Shown here: positions 1 to 14,800 of the stretch, one piece after another
How positions within the stretch are numbered: the first letter of the stretch is position 1
How the letters are laid out: each line of letters opens with the position of its first letter
Source of the DNA: Phoronis australis
Lineage: Eukaryota; Phoronida; Phoronidae
Direction of reading: 5' to 3'
Assembly: GCA_002633005.1 (NCBI GenBank)
Contig: NMRA01000044.1
Location: 181,041 to 245,040, forward strand
DNA: 64,000 nucleotides
The notes under the pieces: model-generated
Told to the model about the DNA's origin: nothing
What the model saw: only the letters and a program-made list of their open reading frames with translations
Databases searched by the model: none
Position numbers and translations under genes: made by a program

Positions 1-2851
1 GAGAATATCAAGTCTCTCATAGGTAGGTCTGATGTATTGTTACAAGGGGGTGAGTTCAGCCAGGAGTTAGAGAGAAAGTAAAATCTGTTGTTTCCTAACT
101 TGGCAAGAGATAATATGTAAAATGCAGGGCTTAGAATTTTCCTCTCAAGACGATTTCCTCTTTTTTGGTTTCAATTTCCTCTTATTTAATTTACAGTTTC
201 CTCTTTTTTATCTCTTTTTTATCATTATTTTGACTTGATCTATGCAAAAACATTTATTTCAGTTAAATTTTACTACAAAAATATTTAATATTTCTATCAC
301 CCAAGCCTAATATGGAATTATACGTCACTTGGAAAATTTTCTTCTTTTTTGCCATTGGTCATTAGAAACCCTGAAAATGACCCTACCATGATATGAAAGA
401 ATGAGTTGTAGGTATTTCTTTACTTTGGTTATTTAATTGTGTCAAGAGTGTGAGTAGACTGTCGCCTTGATATTGGAGTATATCAAGTCTTGGTATATCT
501 ATGTTGTGGTGCCTGGGTTTGGCTGGGGGTTGAGAACAATGTTCCATTCCAAGATATTGGAGAATATTAAGTCCCATGATTTAAATTTCACACTTACCCT
601 GACTAACATCCGCCAATATGTGGGGGTCAAAATTCGATCATATACTGAAATTCGAAAGTAAAGCAAGGATACACAATCGTCATGTACGTGATCTCTGTCC
701 AGTGGCTTGACTTGGCCCGCGTTTCAGAAGAAATTCTAGGCATTGTGTTCTTTTTTTGTTTTTCATGATAGCAAGTAACAGCATATGTTCACGAAAACAA
801 CAACGGATTTAAAACTTGACATGTTTCGGTGTCATATATTAAACACCATCCTCAGAAGTCATAATACAGTGGCCACCTAGCTAGGCCCAGCAACAAGTAA
901 TGAAGCACAGATACAGTCAGTTACAGGGAGTGACAATGAACTATACCAACAATGACAACCTGTGGTGTGTCAGTTGCCTATTGAGATTGGGCTTGCACCA
1001 ACTGATATGTAAAGCCTCACGAATTTTAAGCTCCTTTGTTGTTACTGCCTGGTCTATTATTGCAAAGTCATTGAAAGAGCACTGCTGATAACAATGATTG
1101 GAGCTCTGCAGGTGAATATTTACATGTGAATTACTGTCAGAATTTAGATGTTCCTTGGTCCTGGTTTTCAAATGGCGAACAGTTTCGCCTATATAACTGG
1201 AGCCACATCCAGCACAGATAAATTTGTATACAACCTTGGACCGTAGACCCATAGAAATTTTGTCCTTAGGGTTAAATAAACTCGACAGTTTTAGAGACTT
1301 GAATGTTAATACAACTCTTAAGTTCACACAGTAATCATTCACCAATTTGTTGAGTTTTCGTTGAGCAATTTTGGCGTAAAACCCAACATAGGGTATTTTA
1401 AAGTACTTGTAGTTAGTTTTGTCTACAGGATGAACATCATCAGGGTTACGTTGGAGTCTTGCTTTCAGTACCCTATTGACTAATTCTAGGGGATAGCCAT
1501 TCTTTTGCAAATTCGTTGTAAGTTCTTTGATATTAGAATCAAATCTAGCCCAAGTGTTGTTAATGCGATATACCCTGTCTATTAGCGTCTTTATGAGACC
1601 TACTTTATAAACAAAGGATGTGAAGCTATGAAAACAAGTGTACAGTCCTGTGTAAGTCTTCTTATGAAATACTGATGTTATCACTGAGGTACCCTCACGC
1701 TCTACTAACACGTCCAGAAATGGCAAAATGTTATCGACCTCTAATTCTACACTGAATTTCAAGTTAGGATGCCTCGAGTTTAAATACACCAAAAATTCCT
1801 GGGCTGACTGCTGATTTTCAAATATACAAAACACATCATCTACATATCGTCGATAGAAATAGATGTGAGGACCAGTGTATGTCTCAATCCATGTTTTTTC
1901 ATGGTGACCTAAAAACATGCCAGCTAGTAACATTACATGATACACATGCAGTCTACCTTAAGTTTAACACTGAGTGTTCCTTCTAGGCTGTTTTCACCTT
2001 GACCCTAACCGTGTACTGGACATTATCCTGGAAGAGTTTGAGTGTCGTCCGGGCCACAGCGACTTCTATGTGCCACTCTTACGGTTGTACATCCGAGACG
2101 AGAATGTTCTGTCTCAGGTGCTTGGGTTTAAGTTCCAGTCATGTCAGGTGAGTTAATGAGTAAAGACTGATGCTTAATGATAATTGGCGTAAAGTAATGG
2201 TTGCATTACACATTACGGTTAATACTTTACAGTCATTAAAGTTGGCGAAAATGCACTAATGCACTGCTGTGAATTTAAAGGAACATTTAACAAGGTTGAG
2301 GTTTGTTAGAATGAGCCTCATAGCAAGAATTGTCCAAACTAATAGAAGTCTAAGATGGCAATTATTTGAAACAAATATGTTGAAAGCTTAATATTGTTTG
2401 TTATGGAAGCTATAGAGCTGATTTAGGTGTTACCTAGAAACATAGGGCACAATATGCAAAACATGCTTTTTGTGCTTGTCACAATCTCCACGTGATGCTT
2501 TCACAAAATTGTGGATAGGTGCAATTTTGCCAAATAGTTCTTATCACATTGGGAACTCGACTTCTATTGATGGTTTATGTCTGCTTACAGCAAACTGCTG
2601 GCAATGAGACGCCTGCCTCTTTATACAAGGTCTCGGCTCTGCTACTGAAACATGAGCTGGTTACCCTGGAGAGTCTGTATCCACATGTAAGTAATTGGAT
2701 TACATTGGTGGTGTGGAATAGTAAATACACCTGTTAAGGTTGTGTGGGTGAACTGTACTTCACTTATCTGTGTACTATATAGCAGTTTAAGTTGGTTGAA
2801 AGAGAACGATAGCAGTCTTAACAGTAGCAGTATAATGATAGCTATATATAC

Positions 2852-2882
<31 letters not shown>

Positions 2883-5800
2883 TCAACAATGCAATTTAGT
2901 TGCAATTATACACTTTCGGGCAATAGTCACTTATAGGGGGTTCCGGATTTTGAGAACCAGTTTGTTGCCTGTTCTTCAATGGAGAAACTGGTTCTCAAAA
3001 TGCATGGCTCTTGTAAGTAACTATTGTCCATCTTTGCCAAGGAAGAGCCATGACAAAAGTGTTGGAATGTAATTGTTGAATATCTCGTATGATTCAGTTT
3101 GATACTCATATAGTAGGTAAGTGTCCTAGTTCCCTGTCACACAATTATAAGATAAATAATTTTTGTAATGTCGAAAGCCTTACACACATTTGTGCATTAT
3201 ATGTCACGTCAGTTCTAGTTGCTGGTATTTTCGCTGGGATGTGTCCATGAGTATTTGTCAAAGTTGTCATATTTCCTAGTATTGGAATAGCCGCTCACTT
3301 TGTGGTTAGTAGAACATTGTGAGAATGTTGAGTGGAGTAATAATATATTGTGAAATTAAAAATAATATCACCAGTTGTGCATTATTGCTAAGTGCAAGTT
3401 GCGTTGTTGACTTTCGGGACAGTGATATGCTGGGAGTGTGTCAAACCCCTAAGCACCACCCCTGAAGAGTTAAGTAAACTATTCTGTGTCTTTTCTAGTT
3501 GGGTCCACCTGATGCAGAGATTACTGAAAAATACAAGGCCACGATGAACGAGGCTGTCCAGTATGCCAGGAAGATGAAGGCCGTGATCACGACGGAAAAA
3601 CAGGAAGGACCAGAGGCTGAGAAAGATAAGAATTATCAAGTTAGTGTGGGGGAGACTCTGTCATAACTGGACTGGTTGAACTTTTTGAAGTTACTCAAAC
3701 TGACTGGGATTGCATTATATCACAGATAGCTTTTGGTTGTAGAAACTTATTGCGTAGCATGTACTTCATGTGATATGACTCTCGTGCGGTTTGAAGACAT
3801 ATTTTGTATTTGTAATCATATTGCCATGTTATTTGATTAATCTTCAAGGGAGTGAATTTGGAGAAACCTTGACCCAGATGTGAAAATGGGAGTATTCTTG
3901 GAAGTGACAGCAATTTAAATTCCTAAATAGAAGGAGTAATAAGGGCTGTTCCAGTAAAATCTGTGTGGGAGGGGGGGACGGCAGTAGAAATAAAAATTCA
4001 TGGGTGATGGTCTTCAGAAAAAAACTCAAATTATGGGTGGTCCTTCCTGTAAGAAGTGATGCATTAAATATGGGTGATATTTTTTGACCTGTTAATGTTG
4101 ATCCCAATAAAAAAGAGCCCATATTGCCAGTGAACAGAGTGCAATATGTTCACTAAGCCATTAATCAAGTCATGGGCAACTTGATTTGAGCCAACAATTT
4201 GTCTGCAGTCCTATTGAATTGAAAAGTTATGCAACACTAAACTGGTGCTAACACATACAAGAAAATTAATGGTTTTTAAATAAAAAGTATGAGGAGTAAG
4301 ATAAACAAGTTCCATTATTCACTTGACATAGAAGTATAAAAGAGTTCGTGGAGACAGTTTGAGATTCATAGATCCTTATAATTGAAAAAATGTTCATTGA
4401 AATTACAGACACGTGGTGAACAGAGACACCTGGTGGCTGCCAAAAGTATTGCTCACAGGCTACTTTAGTTTTTGACAATATTGGGCAAGACAACTAGTTC
4501 TTGTCTGTCAATCATCTAAGTTCTTAATAGGTCCTCCTGGAGACAATTTGTTTGCAAGTGTTGGATTTTATATTTTAACCTATTAAAAATAATTAAAAAA
4601 TTATGGGTCATGGGTTGGAGAAATAAATGAAAAATATGGGCGGTGGGTACGAAATAAAAGTGCCTTCCCCCCCTCCCATACAGATTTTGCTGGAACAGCC
4701 CTAAGTGCTTCATCTAGTTTTCAATATTGCCATTTATCGTACTGAAAGTTTTCAGAAGGCCTTCTTTAATCTATTTTGCATTTTGTCACTTCCAGATGAT
4801 AGAGAACCAGAAGCTGGGCCTGTGTGCCGCCCTGTTGGCCATTGAAGACTGGCCTCATTCCAAGTGGATCATGGACCGCCTACCTCAGTACATGGCTACT
4901 GCCCAGCCTAAAATGGCTCGCTCCATGTGTACCCTAGTGAAAAAGGTTGTGGAACCCTTCTACAAGAAGTAAGCAGGCATTGGGCATTAAGGAAACTATA
5001 AAACAACAAAATACGTTTCGCCTTTAGGATTTTATTACTAATCGCCAATTTTTGCCATTGTCTACCAGATGTTAAGTGAAATCAGTGTTGGTGAATTTAG
5101 CAATTTAATATGCTTAATGTACTCAATCATTTGTCAACTGGGATTTAGCTTCACCTATGGATTGTTTCGCTGCAATCGCAGGGTTTTCGGTTCAATTTTG
5201 AGCTTGATGATTCTGCTGTTAAATTGCTTGGTCTTGTTTCTTGTATTTCTGGCATGTCTTCTAGACTATCCCATCATGGTGGTTCAATGTATTCCAGGCA
5301 TAGTGGCCTTCCTGACAAGTTGACTCAGAAACTGGTGGAGACACGTACCCAGTCGTCATTGCCATCGACCAATCACGTGGTGACCTGTTTCCAGGAGCTC
5401 AATACGATCGTGTTCACCATGCTGCGTTACCTAGGACCCCATCTGTCTTACGACGCCATCCTGTTTGTCAAGATCATCCGACTGTGTCGGTCTTTTATGC
5501 AACAGGTTCGTGTTTGGTTAACTTGAATTATGAAATACACGTTAGGGCATCGATAGTTATTGTGAACGTAAGCAGTCTACTGAGTTTGATCGGATTGATG
5601 GGAATGACTGGTGATCTTGGTCCAAGGTTGAAATCCTGATCGAGGACACAATACTTTGTCATTTGAAACCATTTGGTCATGTGGTGCGTCTACTAATCCT
5701 GCCTTAATCTTGCTGTGAATTAAGAAAGAAAATGTGGTAAAATCTTACCAGTTTTTTGAAAATATGTGGTTGTAGCTATGGTACAGGGCCCCGTTCCAAG

Positions 5801-8800
5801 GAAACTGACTTAGCTAAGACAATTTTTAAATTTCAGTCAATTTTAAGGTAAAACTTGAATTTGCCTCAAGTTTGCTTCACGAAAGAGATCTTAAGTTTGA
5901 CTTAAGTTTTTTTTACTTAAGTTTTGTCTGAATTTTGATTAACCTACGGGATGTAGAAGTTTCAGAGTTTGAAAGTTGAGGCAAATGTTAGACTTAAGTA
6001 AAAAATGAACTTAAGTCAGTTTCTTGGAACGGGCCCCAGAACTTGAACATGAAAAAGTTTTAATTTGGTGCTATGTGTGTTAGGAAAAGAAAATGAAATT
6101 TCACTTTTTCATTTCGTGTCCTAAATTAGTGAAATTTTACTGTATTTCAACAGAAATTAGGTAAAAGTGAATAAATTACATGACCAAAACCTTGCTGTTC
6201 CTCGTACAATATCTGACGATGTAGGCAATACTGATACCTTGTTTCTGGGTATACCAAGATAAGGTCTTGCCAATATTCAAATGAATCATGATGTCTTCTT
6301 GCAGCGAGACACGGACGCGGTCAGTGCCGACAACATGGACCCTGTATTCCTGGGTATTCTGACCCTTCTAGACGAGGTCTTGCTTCCAAGTCTATCCATG
6401 CTACAGTCTAACTGTAGTATAGCTGGCGAGCTCTGGTCTCTACTCAAATTCTTTCCCTATGTCTACAGGTGAGTTACAGAGTATGGTGGGAACTTACATA
6501 AAGCAGTGGAGACTATAGTCTTAGTGTGTGGCTTCTACTGCCCCCTTGCTGAGGGTCAAGAAACTATAAATGTCCCAACACATACATGATTTAGTCAACT
6601 TTTGGTTCTGTGTTCTACATGATTTTTTCAACTACATTTGCTCTGCTTTTTCTGCCAATGTTAGCCATAACTTTCGCAAAATTAGTCTACCTCAGCAATC
6701 TATTTTTTTTTTAAATATATCGAATGCATGGCTTAACTTACATCTCTCACGCAGATACCGCCTCTATGGCCAATGGAAGAATGACACCTACAGGATACAT
6801 CCGAGACTAGTAGAGATCAAGGCGGACTGTCTGAAGAGATCAAAGTACATTCTGATGTAAGTACATTTCACTACATTATGACTGGCTTCAAAAAAGTATG
6901 AAGTAAGCTCCATCTAGAACTGGCTCCGTAGACCTGTAAGTTTAAATGTGTTGGCAGTGAGAAATTACAGCTTGTTTTAAAATTAATAGGAAGAGAGACT
7001 GAATTATTGAATTTTTGTCAAACATTGTGTTGAGCTGACCACTGTGATCAGTTTGTTCAGAGTGAATTTGATTACTTGATATGTGTTTCAGGCGACTGAC
7101 CAAAGAGAGTGTCAAGCCGTCTGGACGACAGATTGGCAAGTTGAGTCACTGCAACCCAACAGTGTTCTTTGAATATGTATGTACCTTCTTGTTTTCTCAG
7201 TCTTGTTGTGCTTACCCTGTTTAAGTTTGGGCAATGGATGGTTGGGTAAAGTGGCATGCTATACCTTCACTTGGGTAACCAGTCCTGTTTTAGGGTACAC
7301 ATTCAATAGAAAATAGATTATCAGTGGCTTTGTGTTGAAAGACAGCATATTCACATAGTCCAAATGTTTTTAGTTTGATTTTGCATAGATTTTGACTAAG
7401 CGAGAAACGTTCATCTGTTAAGTTAACATAATTCTAACTGGGATAAGTTCATCACCTGGACACTGTACGTACCTGCATCATGTTTTGAACACAACTGCCG
7501 GGTATCGATGTATTTTGGGAGTAATCTGAGGAGTATTGCATAAGGCCAGTAGCGTGTGTGGCTCTGTGTAGTCCTTAGTTGAAATTCCTCTGTGTTACTT
7601 GCAAGCTGAGGTTGTGATCTAGAGTCCCGCGTAATCTCAAAGCATGGCTATATTGCATGCTGTAAAATACCAATGCTGGAGTCTGTTCTGATCACTTTCT
7701 CTTCATTGCAGATGATGATACAGATTCAGGTGTTTGATATTATCGGTCCCGTAGTGGACGCGCTGAAGTACCTCACTCCTCTCTCCTATGACGTCCTAGC
7801 TTGTATCCTTGACAACACTTTGTAAATTGGTGTTAAGTGTTGTTTTGTTAAACTCATTGGCACTGCATGTTATATGTGTAAGCCTAGAATTTATTAGTAT
7901 CAGGAATTTCGTACCCAAAATGAAATAGGACTTTTGCCGAGTCGTGTATTCCATAATAAAGATGGGCTTTTTTGATAACATAATGAGAAAATAAAATTGC
8001 TATTTGATTATTTTCTGTCTGGTAGATTGTAGAAGGGACCTGTATCAATAGGTTGACTGTTAAAAGTTTGGATTTTTTATTGTCTGTAGTAGTTTGTAAA
8101 AAAACAGTTTGTCATATTTCAGTCAAGCCTCCGTTTGAAGTTGAAGGTTTCCCTTCCTCTAACGTACTGTGCCAGATGCCTGATTTATTGCAAAGTCACA
8201 CACTTCAGGTTCCTCTTGGTTTGACCCCATTGTCCTTAACCTTTGACCTCAGTCTGCATCATCGAGGCACTGGCCAATCCGGAGAAGGAAAAGATGAAGC
8301 ACGATGACACAAACATTTCTCGGTGGATTCAAAGCCTAGCCAACTTTGCCGGCTGTGTGTGCAAGAAGTACCAAGTAGACCTAGCTGGCATACTGCAGTA
8401 TATTACAAACCAGCTGAAGGCAGGCAAAAGGTAACATAATCTATGTATTGATTGCAACTTTTGTAAGAATAAGGAGATTGTTTTAATGTGTGCTAGTGAG
8501 GACCAGTGCGGAATACATCTGAAGATAGGCAAGAAAGAAGAGATTGATGGTACTGTTGGGCGGGGGAGAGGCTATCGGCTACAGAGAGCTTGGTGAACAA
8601 GTGATAAGCTTAAAGGAGGTGTGGAACATTACATACCTTTATTGATTACTGATTAGCTACTGGGTGAATTCATTTTCAACCTTTGTCACATCAAAACACT
8701 GATTTCCCCATGGGTGAGTGATAACCTAACCTTATTTCAATGTGCATTGTTTTACGGGACCGCGACAGCATTCACTTATACTTCGAAATTTTAAGAACAG

Positions 8801-11800
8801 GGAATGGTAATCAAATAGTTGTGTTATAGGCAGTGCTTCAATGTATCTAGAAAATGATGTCTTGCTACTTGTTTTTTTTTTGTGAGACGCGTGTACTTTG
8901 GCTACCACTGTCTCAACTCACTTTTGAATCTTAGAGAGGAAAGTAGCAGTGGCAAAGTTAGTTGCCTTTTAGCGTAAGTACAAATCCCTGGTTATCTTGG
9001 AGAGATTGTTGTGTGTTAGTTACAGACCTTTCCCTTGATGTGTATGTACTAACCATGAATCAGCTGACTGTCTACTGCAATACCTAAGTCTTAGTTCTGC
9101 ATTTACTTCCATTGAGGACATACAAAGACTGACACTGACGGTGTTCATTAGCTAGTAGGATATTGTGTTTGCTCAACGGAATGAATGTAAAACCAAGATG
9201 CACACCTTTTGATGGGCCATCCATGTCACATGCTATTGTTCCATAGATAGTAAACACTCATCAGGGGTCAGTAATTTACATGTAAAACACGCATCTCCAA
9301 GATAACCTGGGACCCGACCTAAATATACGTTTTCCTTTAACAGTCTCTATGTTCTGTCTCTAGTATCGACTTGCTAATCCTACGTGAGGTCGTGCAGAAG
9401 ATGTCTGGGATTGAGATCTCCGAGGAGATCACTGATGACCAACTGGAGGCTATGGCTGGTGGAGAATTACTGAAACAGGAGGTATGCAGTGCTCAGTGTT
9501 GTTTTTAAGTCCTATGCTGTGCTAATTATGTCAAGCCATTATGGAAAACTTTAAAACATAATAAATCTGTGTCGCAATGGTGAATCACCCCATCTAGCCT
9601 ATTCCAGGAGTAAATTTAATCCGTGATGTTTTCGTGTCTAATTAAGAACGTTAACTCGACGAATCGGCGATCCAGAACAAGCAGTGTCATCACGAACCCT
9701 GAACCAGAAGAATGGTTTCAAAGATAGCACAGCATGCGGCTTTGAAGTTTACCAGTTTTTGTATGTCTCAAGTTTGTTCAATGCGAAGTTGTTTGTTTCT
9801 AATGGACGGTAATAATGTGGGAGTAGCATTCTCTGCTGACAAACTGTGTTGAACGCACAACAATGTTCAAGATTAGAAATTGTCAACCATATTCACTCGA
9901 GCTCTCTGCATCTTTGACGGTCGTTCGCAGTGCAGCAATAAAGCAGACGGCCAAGAGACATAAGAAAAATAAGGATTAAAATGGCAGCTGCATTTTGAGA
10001 CAAAAATGTTATGACTTAGGGTTACAAGGATATGTGGCGAAGTGTCATGATCCACTCTAGCCAATAGTAAAGTCGAGTTCAAAACTGAATGCAACTTGAC
10101 AGTTACAGCTGAAAACAAATAATCGAGTTTGTTATACTTTATTTTTAGTATTTAGGCCACTGGTTCATATTCAATTAAGAAACATGTACACATTGGTAGT
10201 TAACAAAGAAGATGTAATACAAAAAACAGGATTCAATTCAGGAAGTCCAATTATAAAAGACTTGGTAAATGAAGCTACCTAAATTCCTGCTATTGCAAGA
10301 AACTGTCCATCAAATAAAAGACTCACCTCTGTAGTATCCACCATAGGTTGGCATATAATGTAAAGTTTCTCTTAAGGTGATCACACCTATGGCATTATTG
10401 AAACATGTTTTTCAGTGACTTGGTATTAGAAAAACAACCTTACTGTACACATGAAAAATGAAGTAAAATTACCATTTATTTTTATTGAAAAATTCAGAAA
10501 AACAGTTTCAATTTTCCACCGTACTGTATCCTGAATGAAGGAATGTTCATTTTTCTTTTCTGTCGTTTTCTGTTGCAGGGAGGACAGTTTGCTCAGGTGC
10601 GGAACACGAAGAGGACCTCATCTCGGCTCAAGGATACGCTGTTGGAGTTTGACATGGCCGTGCCACTGTGTCTGCTGATGGCACAACAGCGTGACTGTAT
10701 TGTGTACCAGGAAGGGGATAAGATGCCACTCAAACTGGTCGGCAAGATATATGATCAGGTATCACAATAACTTTGAAGATGCATGCTAGTTATAAAGTCG
10801 TTAAAATGGAATGGTATTTAAAGCCTGACCTTCAAAAGCCATTGTCACAGTGCGTGTTTCCGGCTGGAGTCCTTTTACCGAAATTTTGGTAAAAATGATT
10901 CCGACATGCGCATTCCCTTTTTTTGTAGTCTTGGGCAAAGACCACAACCAGATTTGTTTTTGTTCTAATGTAAAATACCATGAATGTAAAATAGCTCTTT
11001 TTGTGTAATGTTTCTTACTTTCAAAGGACAAGTGTTCCGTTTTAAGGTGTCTGATTTAGCAATTGCAACTGAATTCCTTCTTCCCTCTGTTGATATTTCT
11101 GCCGCTGTTATTTTGATGTTACCACATTCTGCCACTACATTTCCACATGTGGTTACTTATCTTTGCAGTGCCATGACACCCTGTGCCAATATGGCTACTT
11201 CCTGTCTACACAGCTGAGTATGGAGGAGTACCATAAGAGACTGCCATCTATTGACAGCCTTATGTCCACCTATCACATGCCGGCTGATGCAGCCTTCTTC
11301 CTGTCTAGACCTATGTTTATGCATGCCATTAATGTAAGTAACTCACACGTCTGTCATGGCAACTGGTTTTGGGATTTTTAGCTAAAGATACTTCAGGTTG
11401 TGTAGTGCCTCAGAAAAATGACCAAATTTTTGGCTAACTTTAGAACATCATATCTCAGAAATGGCTTGTTGGATTTGTGTGAAATTTTCAGATATTAAGG
11501 TTTGTACAGTGATCTTCAAAATGCCATTAGGAATAATGTTCCTAAAATTTTCTACGCTTTTATGTTTTTTATGAAAAATATCCCATGTTGCATAAAACGA
11601 AATGTTAGTTTAGAAAACTTTTACAGTTTTTTTTTTGAGATTTCATCTTAAATATTTAATGTTGCATATGAAATTTAGACATGTTACTGATACCACTGTT
11701 TTGCTTTAATTTGTTTTTTCTTTAAGTTTTACTAAAAAGACACGATCCGTTGACTCGTTTTATAAATATCAAATTTGGGCAGGCTTTCTATCTTCAGAAA

Positions 11801-14800
11801 GTGTGTACTTTAACCGAGTTAAATTTATAGTTTTCAGATATTTGGCTAAATGCATACTGTCAGACTTGTGAATGAGGTCCGACATAACCTTATCATGTCA
11901 ATTGTTAAAATTGTATGCAATATAATAAAAGGCTTGATATCTTATCCTCTCTAAGCTTGGTGCCCATTCATTACATTTTTGTTTCAAACCAGATTAAATG
12001 AGAGCAATTATTGTTGAATTTCTACAGTTTGTTTTCTAAATTGGGTGTCATAGAAGACTGATGTCTAGGAAAATGGAATGTTTTGTCACATTTCGTCCGA
12101 TTCATTAAATGTCTCTCATTTTCAGACCAAGTTTGACGAACTCAAAAAGATTGACAAAACCAACAAGACAACGGGCGCTAGTCAACTAAAAGTGCAGCGC
12201 TACATAGAGGCAGCGGAGCACGTCATGACGCCCATCATTGACAGTATACGACCGTTGCAGCCGCCTAAAACATGGGAAGATCTTAGGTAGACTGGTCATA
12301 TTGTCACAGAAATTGTATTTATGATCATTATTATAATCACTACTGTCGTCATCGTCGTGATCATCAGCGTCATCGTCATGATGATAGTGCTTACCAATGT
12401 TCCATTGTCAAAATGAGAGTGGACTATTGGACATGTTGTGACAGAAACTATAATGATAATGATCATCATCATAATCACCATGTCATCATGATAATAGTTC
12501 TAACTGATTTTCCATTGTCAAAATAAGAATTGACCTCCCACTTTTTGTCCTGCCATAAACAAATGAAAAAGTTGGTATTTACACAGGAAGTAAATGTTAA
12601 AAATCAGCTATTAACAATTTTGATTTAAAGTGAATTTGGGTATGCCTGTGTGGTATCGTCAATTAGAAATTCTTAAATTTCAAAAAAGTTTGTCATGTCG
12701 CTAAAAATTGTTTTGGGCTCAGATTGAGAGTGTTTTATTGATTGAAGGAGTCTATGACTTGCTACTATGTTGTCAGACAATGGTGCACAAAACAATTTCA
12801 TTGGTTAATACTGTTCCAGTGCGCCTTTCTACGTCACATTCTGGACACTAGGCACCTACGACCTTCACGTTCCAACCAAGGCCTATGAGAAACAGATCCA
12901 GTCATTTAAGCAGCAACAGGAGGCCATTGACAATTCTAGCAACAAGGAAATGGTGGGTGAAATACTGCTACCTCACTCATATAAATGTCAAGGCAATACT
13001 TCTTGTTGGGTTTACATTTGCTTTAATTTTTCAGTTTAATACGTACCGTATTTCCACGTATTTAGGCCCGTGCTCCTTTCAGGGCTTGGAATTTTTCGCG
13101 GGAACGCCGATTTCCTCTTTTTTCAAATGTTCTGTCTGCGTATTTTATTATATTCAGGGCTTGGAATTTTCCGCGGAAACGCGGATTTCCGCTTTTTTCA
13201 AATGTGCTTTCCGCTTTTTTTATAATATTTCCGCGTAAAAAAATCGGATTTGAGTGGACGGGCGAGCTAAAAGGACGCAGACGCATGCTTCTGATGGTGG
13301 TAACCTTTTTTTTTTTAGTCCTTCCGATTTTTGTCGGGGAAAGATTCACATTGACCATTTCAAGGCTGGTTATCGGGCATGATTTGGGCCGTAAAAGTTT
13401 CCGCGTTTTTTGTCATTGGTCATTCCAAGCCCTGTATATTTCCGCGTAAAAAAAAATCGGATTTGATATAAAATTTCCGCACCAAATTTCTTTCTTACCA
13501 CAGCGTTGCCGACGACTTCCACCTTGAAAAGTGGAAGTTTCTCTTTATGTTTCGGAGGAATGTAAATTGTCATCATTACCGGGGCACCTGGGATAGTGTA
13601 GTTTTCTTTAATGGGGTCTCGTGAGATTGTAAATCGCGGTGACAAATACTACAACTCTGCAGCCAAATATGTGTGGAGGTGGGAGTGGACGGACGAGCTA
13701 AAACAACGCAGACGCACGTTCCTGGAGGTGTTTTTTTTTTTCTTTTTTATAGTCCTCGCGATGTTTTGTCGGCAAAAGGTCCACATCGACAAAAATTCGA
13801 GCCCCCCATTTTCAAGGCAGGGTGCGCGCATGTTTTCCGCTTTTTTGTCGTGGATCATTCCAAGCCCTGTCCTTTATGTCTAACTCTTGTGTATTGCTTA
13901 TAAGCAGATGTGCCTGAATTTGGCTTTGGTTGTGGATGTGTATATCTCAAACTCAGCATTTTTCTCTTTTTCTGTCTATTCTTGGAACTCTTATCATTCC
14001 GTAACAAATAACATGCAAAACTTCAATGGCACAAAAACAAACAGCAAATGTGCCTGCCAGATGTTTTTGGCATTGTGGGTAAATACAGTGAGATTCGAGA
14101 GTCACTGTGTAATCCAAGACGGCCCTATTTGCAGACTTGCAGGTTCATGTTTTGCATAACAGCCTGTCATAGCACAATGTAGGTCATGTGACCCTGTACT
14201 TGAACACTTGTCCTTGTTTAGACTGCACATGTGCATGGCAATGCCACTAAAGAGGATACCAGCAAGCTGACTATGGTAACTTGACGTTTGTACTTGTTCG
14301 CGTTCGTGGTTTATTGTTTCATTTGTTGCATATTGTGTCTAAATTATGTTAACTTTGAAAGCAAGTTTCTGGTGATTATAGTTTTGTTTCTGAATTTCTT
14401 TTAGTATTTAAATTAAGCTTTTTACGATAAGGCAAGTATGAAGTTGAGCATTTATTTTTCCAAAAATTGAAAATGAGCTGTTACAATGAAGAGTTTTTCT
14501 AGTTTTCTTATTTTTAAGACCGCTGATTAAGACAGACAAGATTGCTGAATAGAAACAACTCGATATGCTTGTCATTCACTTGACAACTTTTGCACATAAC
14601 TTAAAAGATGTTTTATATTATGTGGCCAGGGTCCGAGTAAAAAGAAGAAGGAGAGGGAGCGTTGTGAGAGTCTAGCCAACAAACTGGCCGATGAGATGAA
14701 GAAACACAATGATCACGTCAATAGAGTGCAGGCACGGCTAGGTCATGAGAAGGAGACGTGGTTCTTGACGAGTACGTAGCACAATCGAGTCGTGTTAAAT

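Noticed and set aside
3844-4122. 92-codon minus-strand frame
   Set aside because: It runs through the left end of the Harbinger-like element and has only low-complexity Pro/Leu content from the G-runs.
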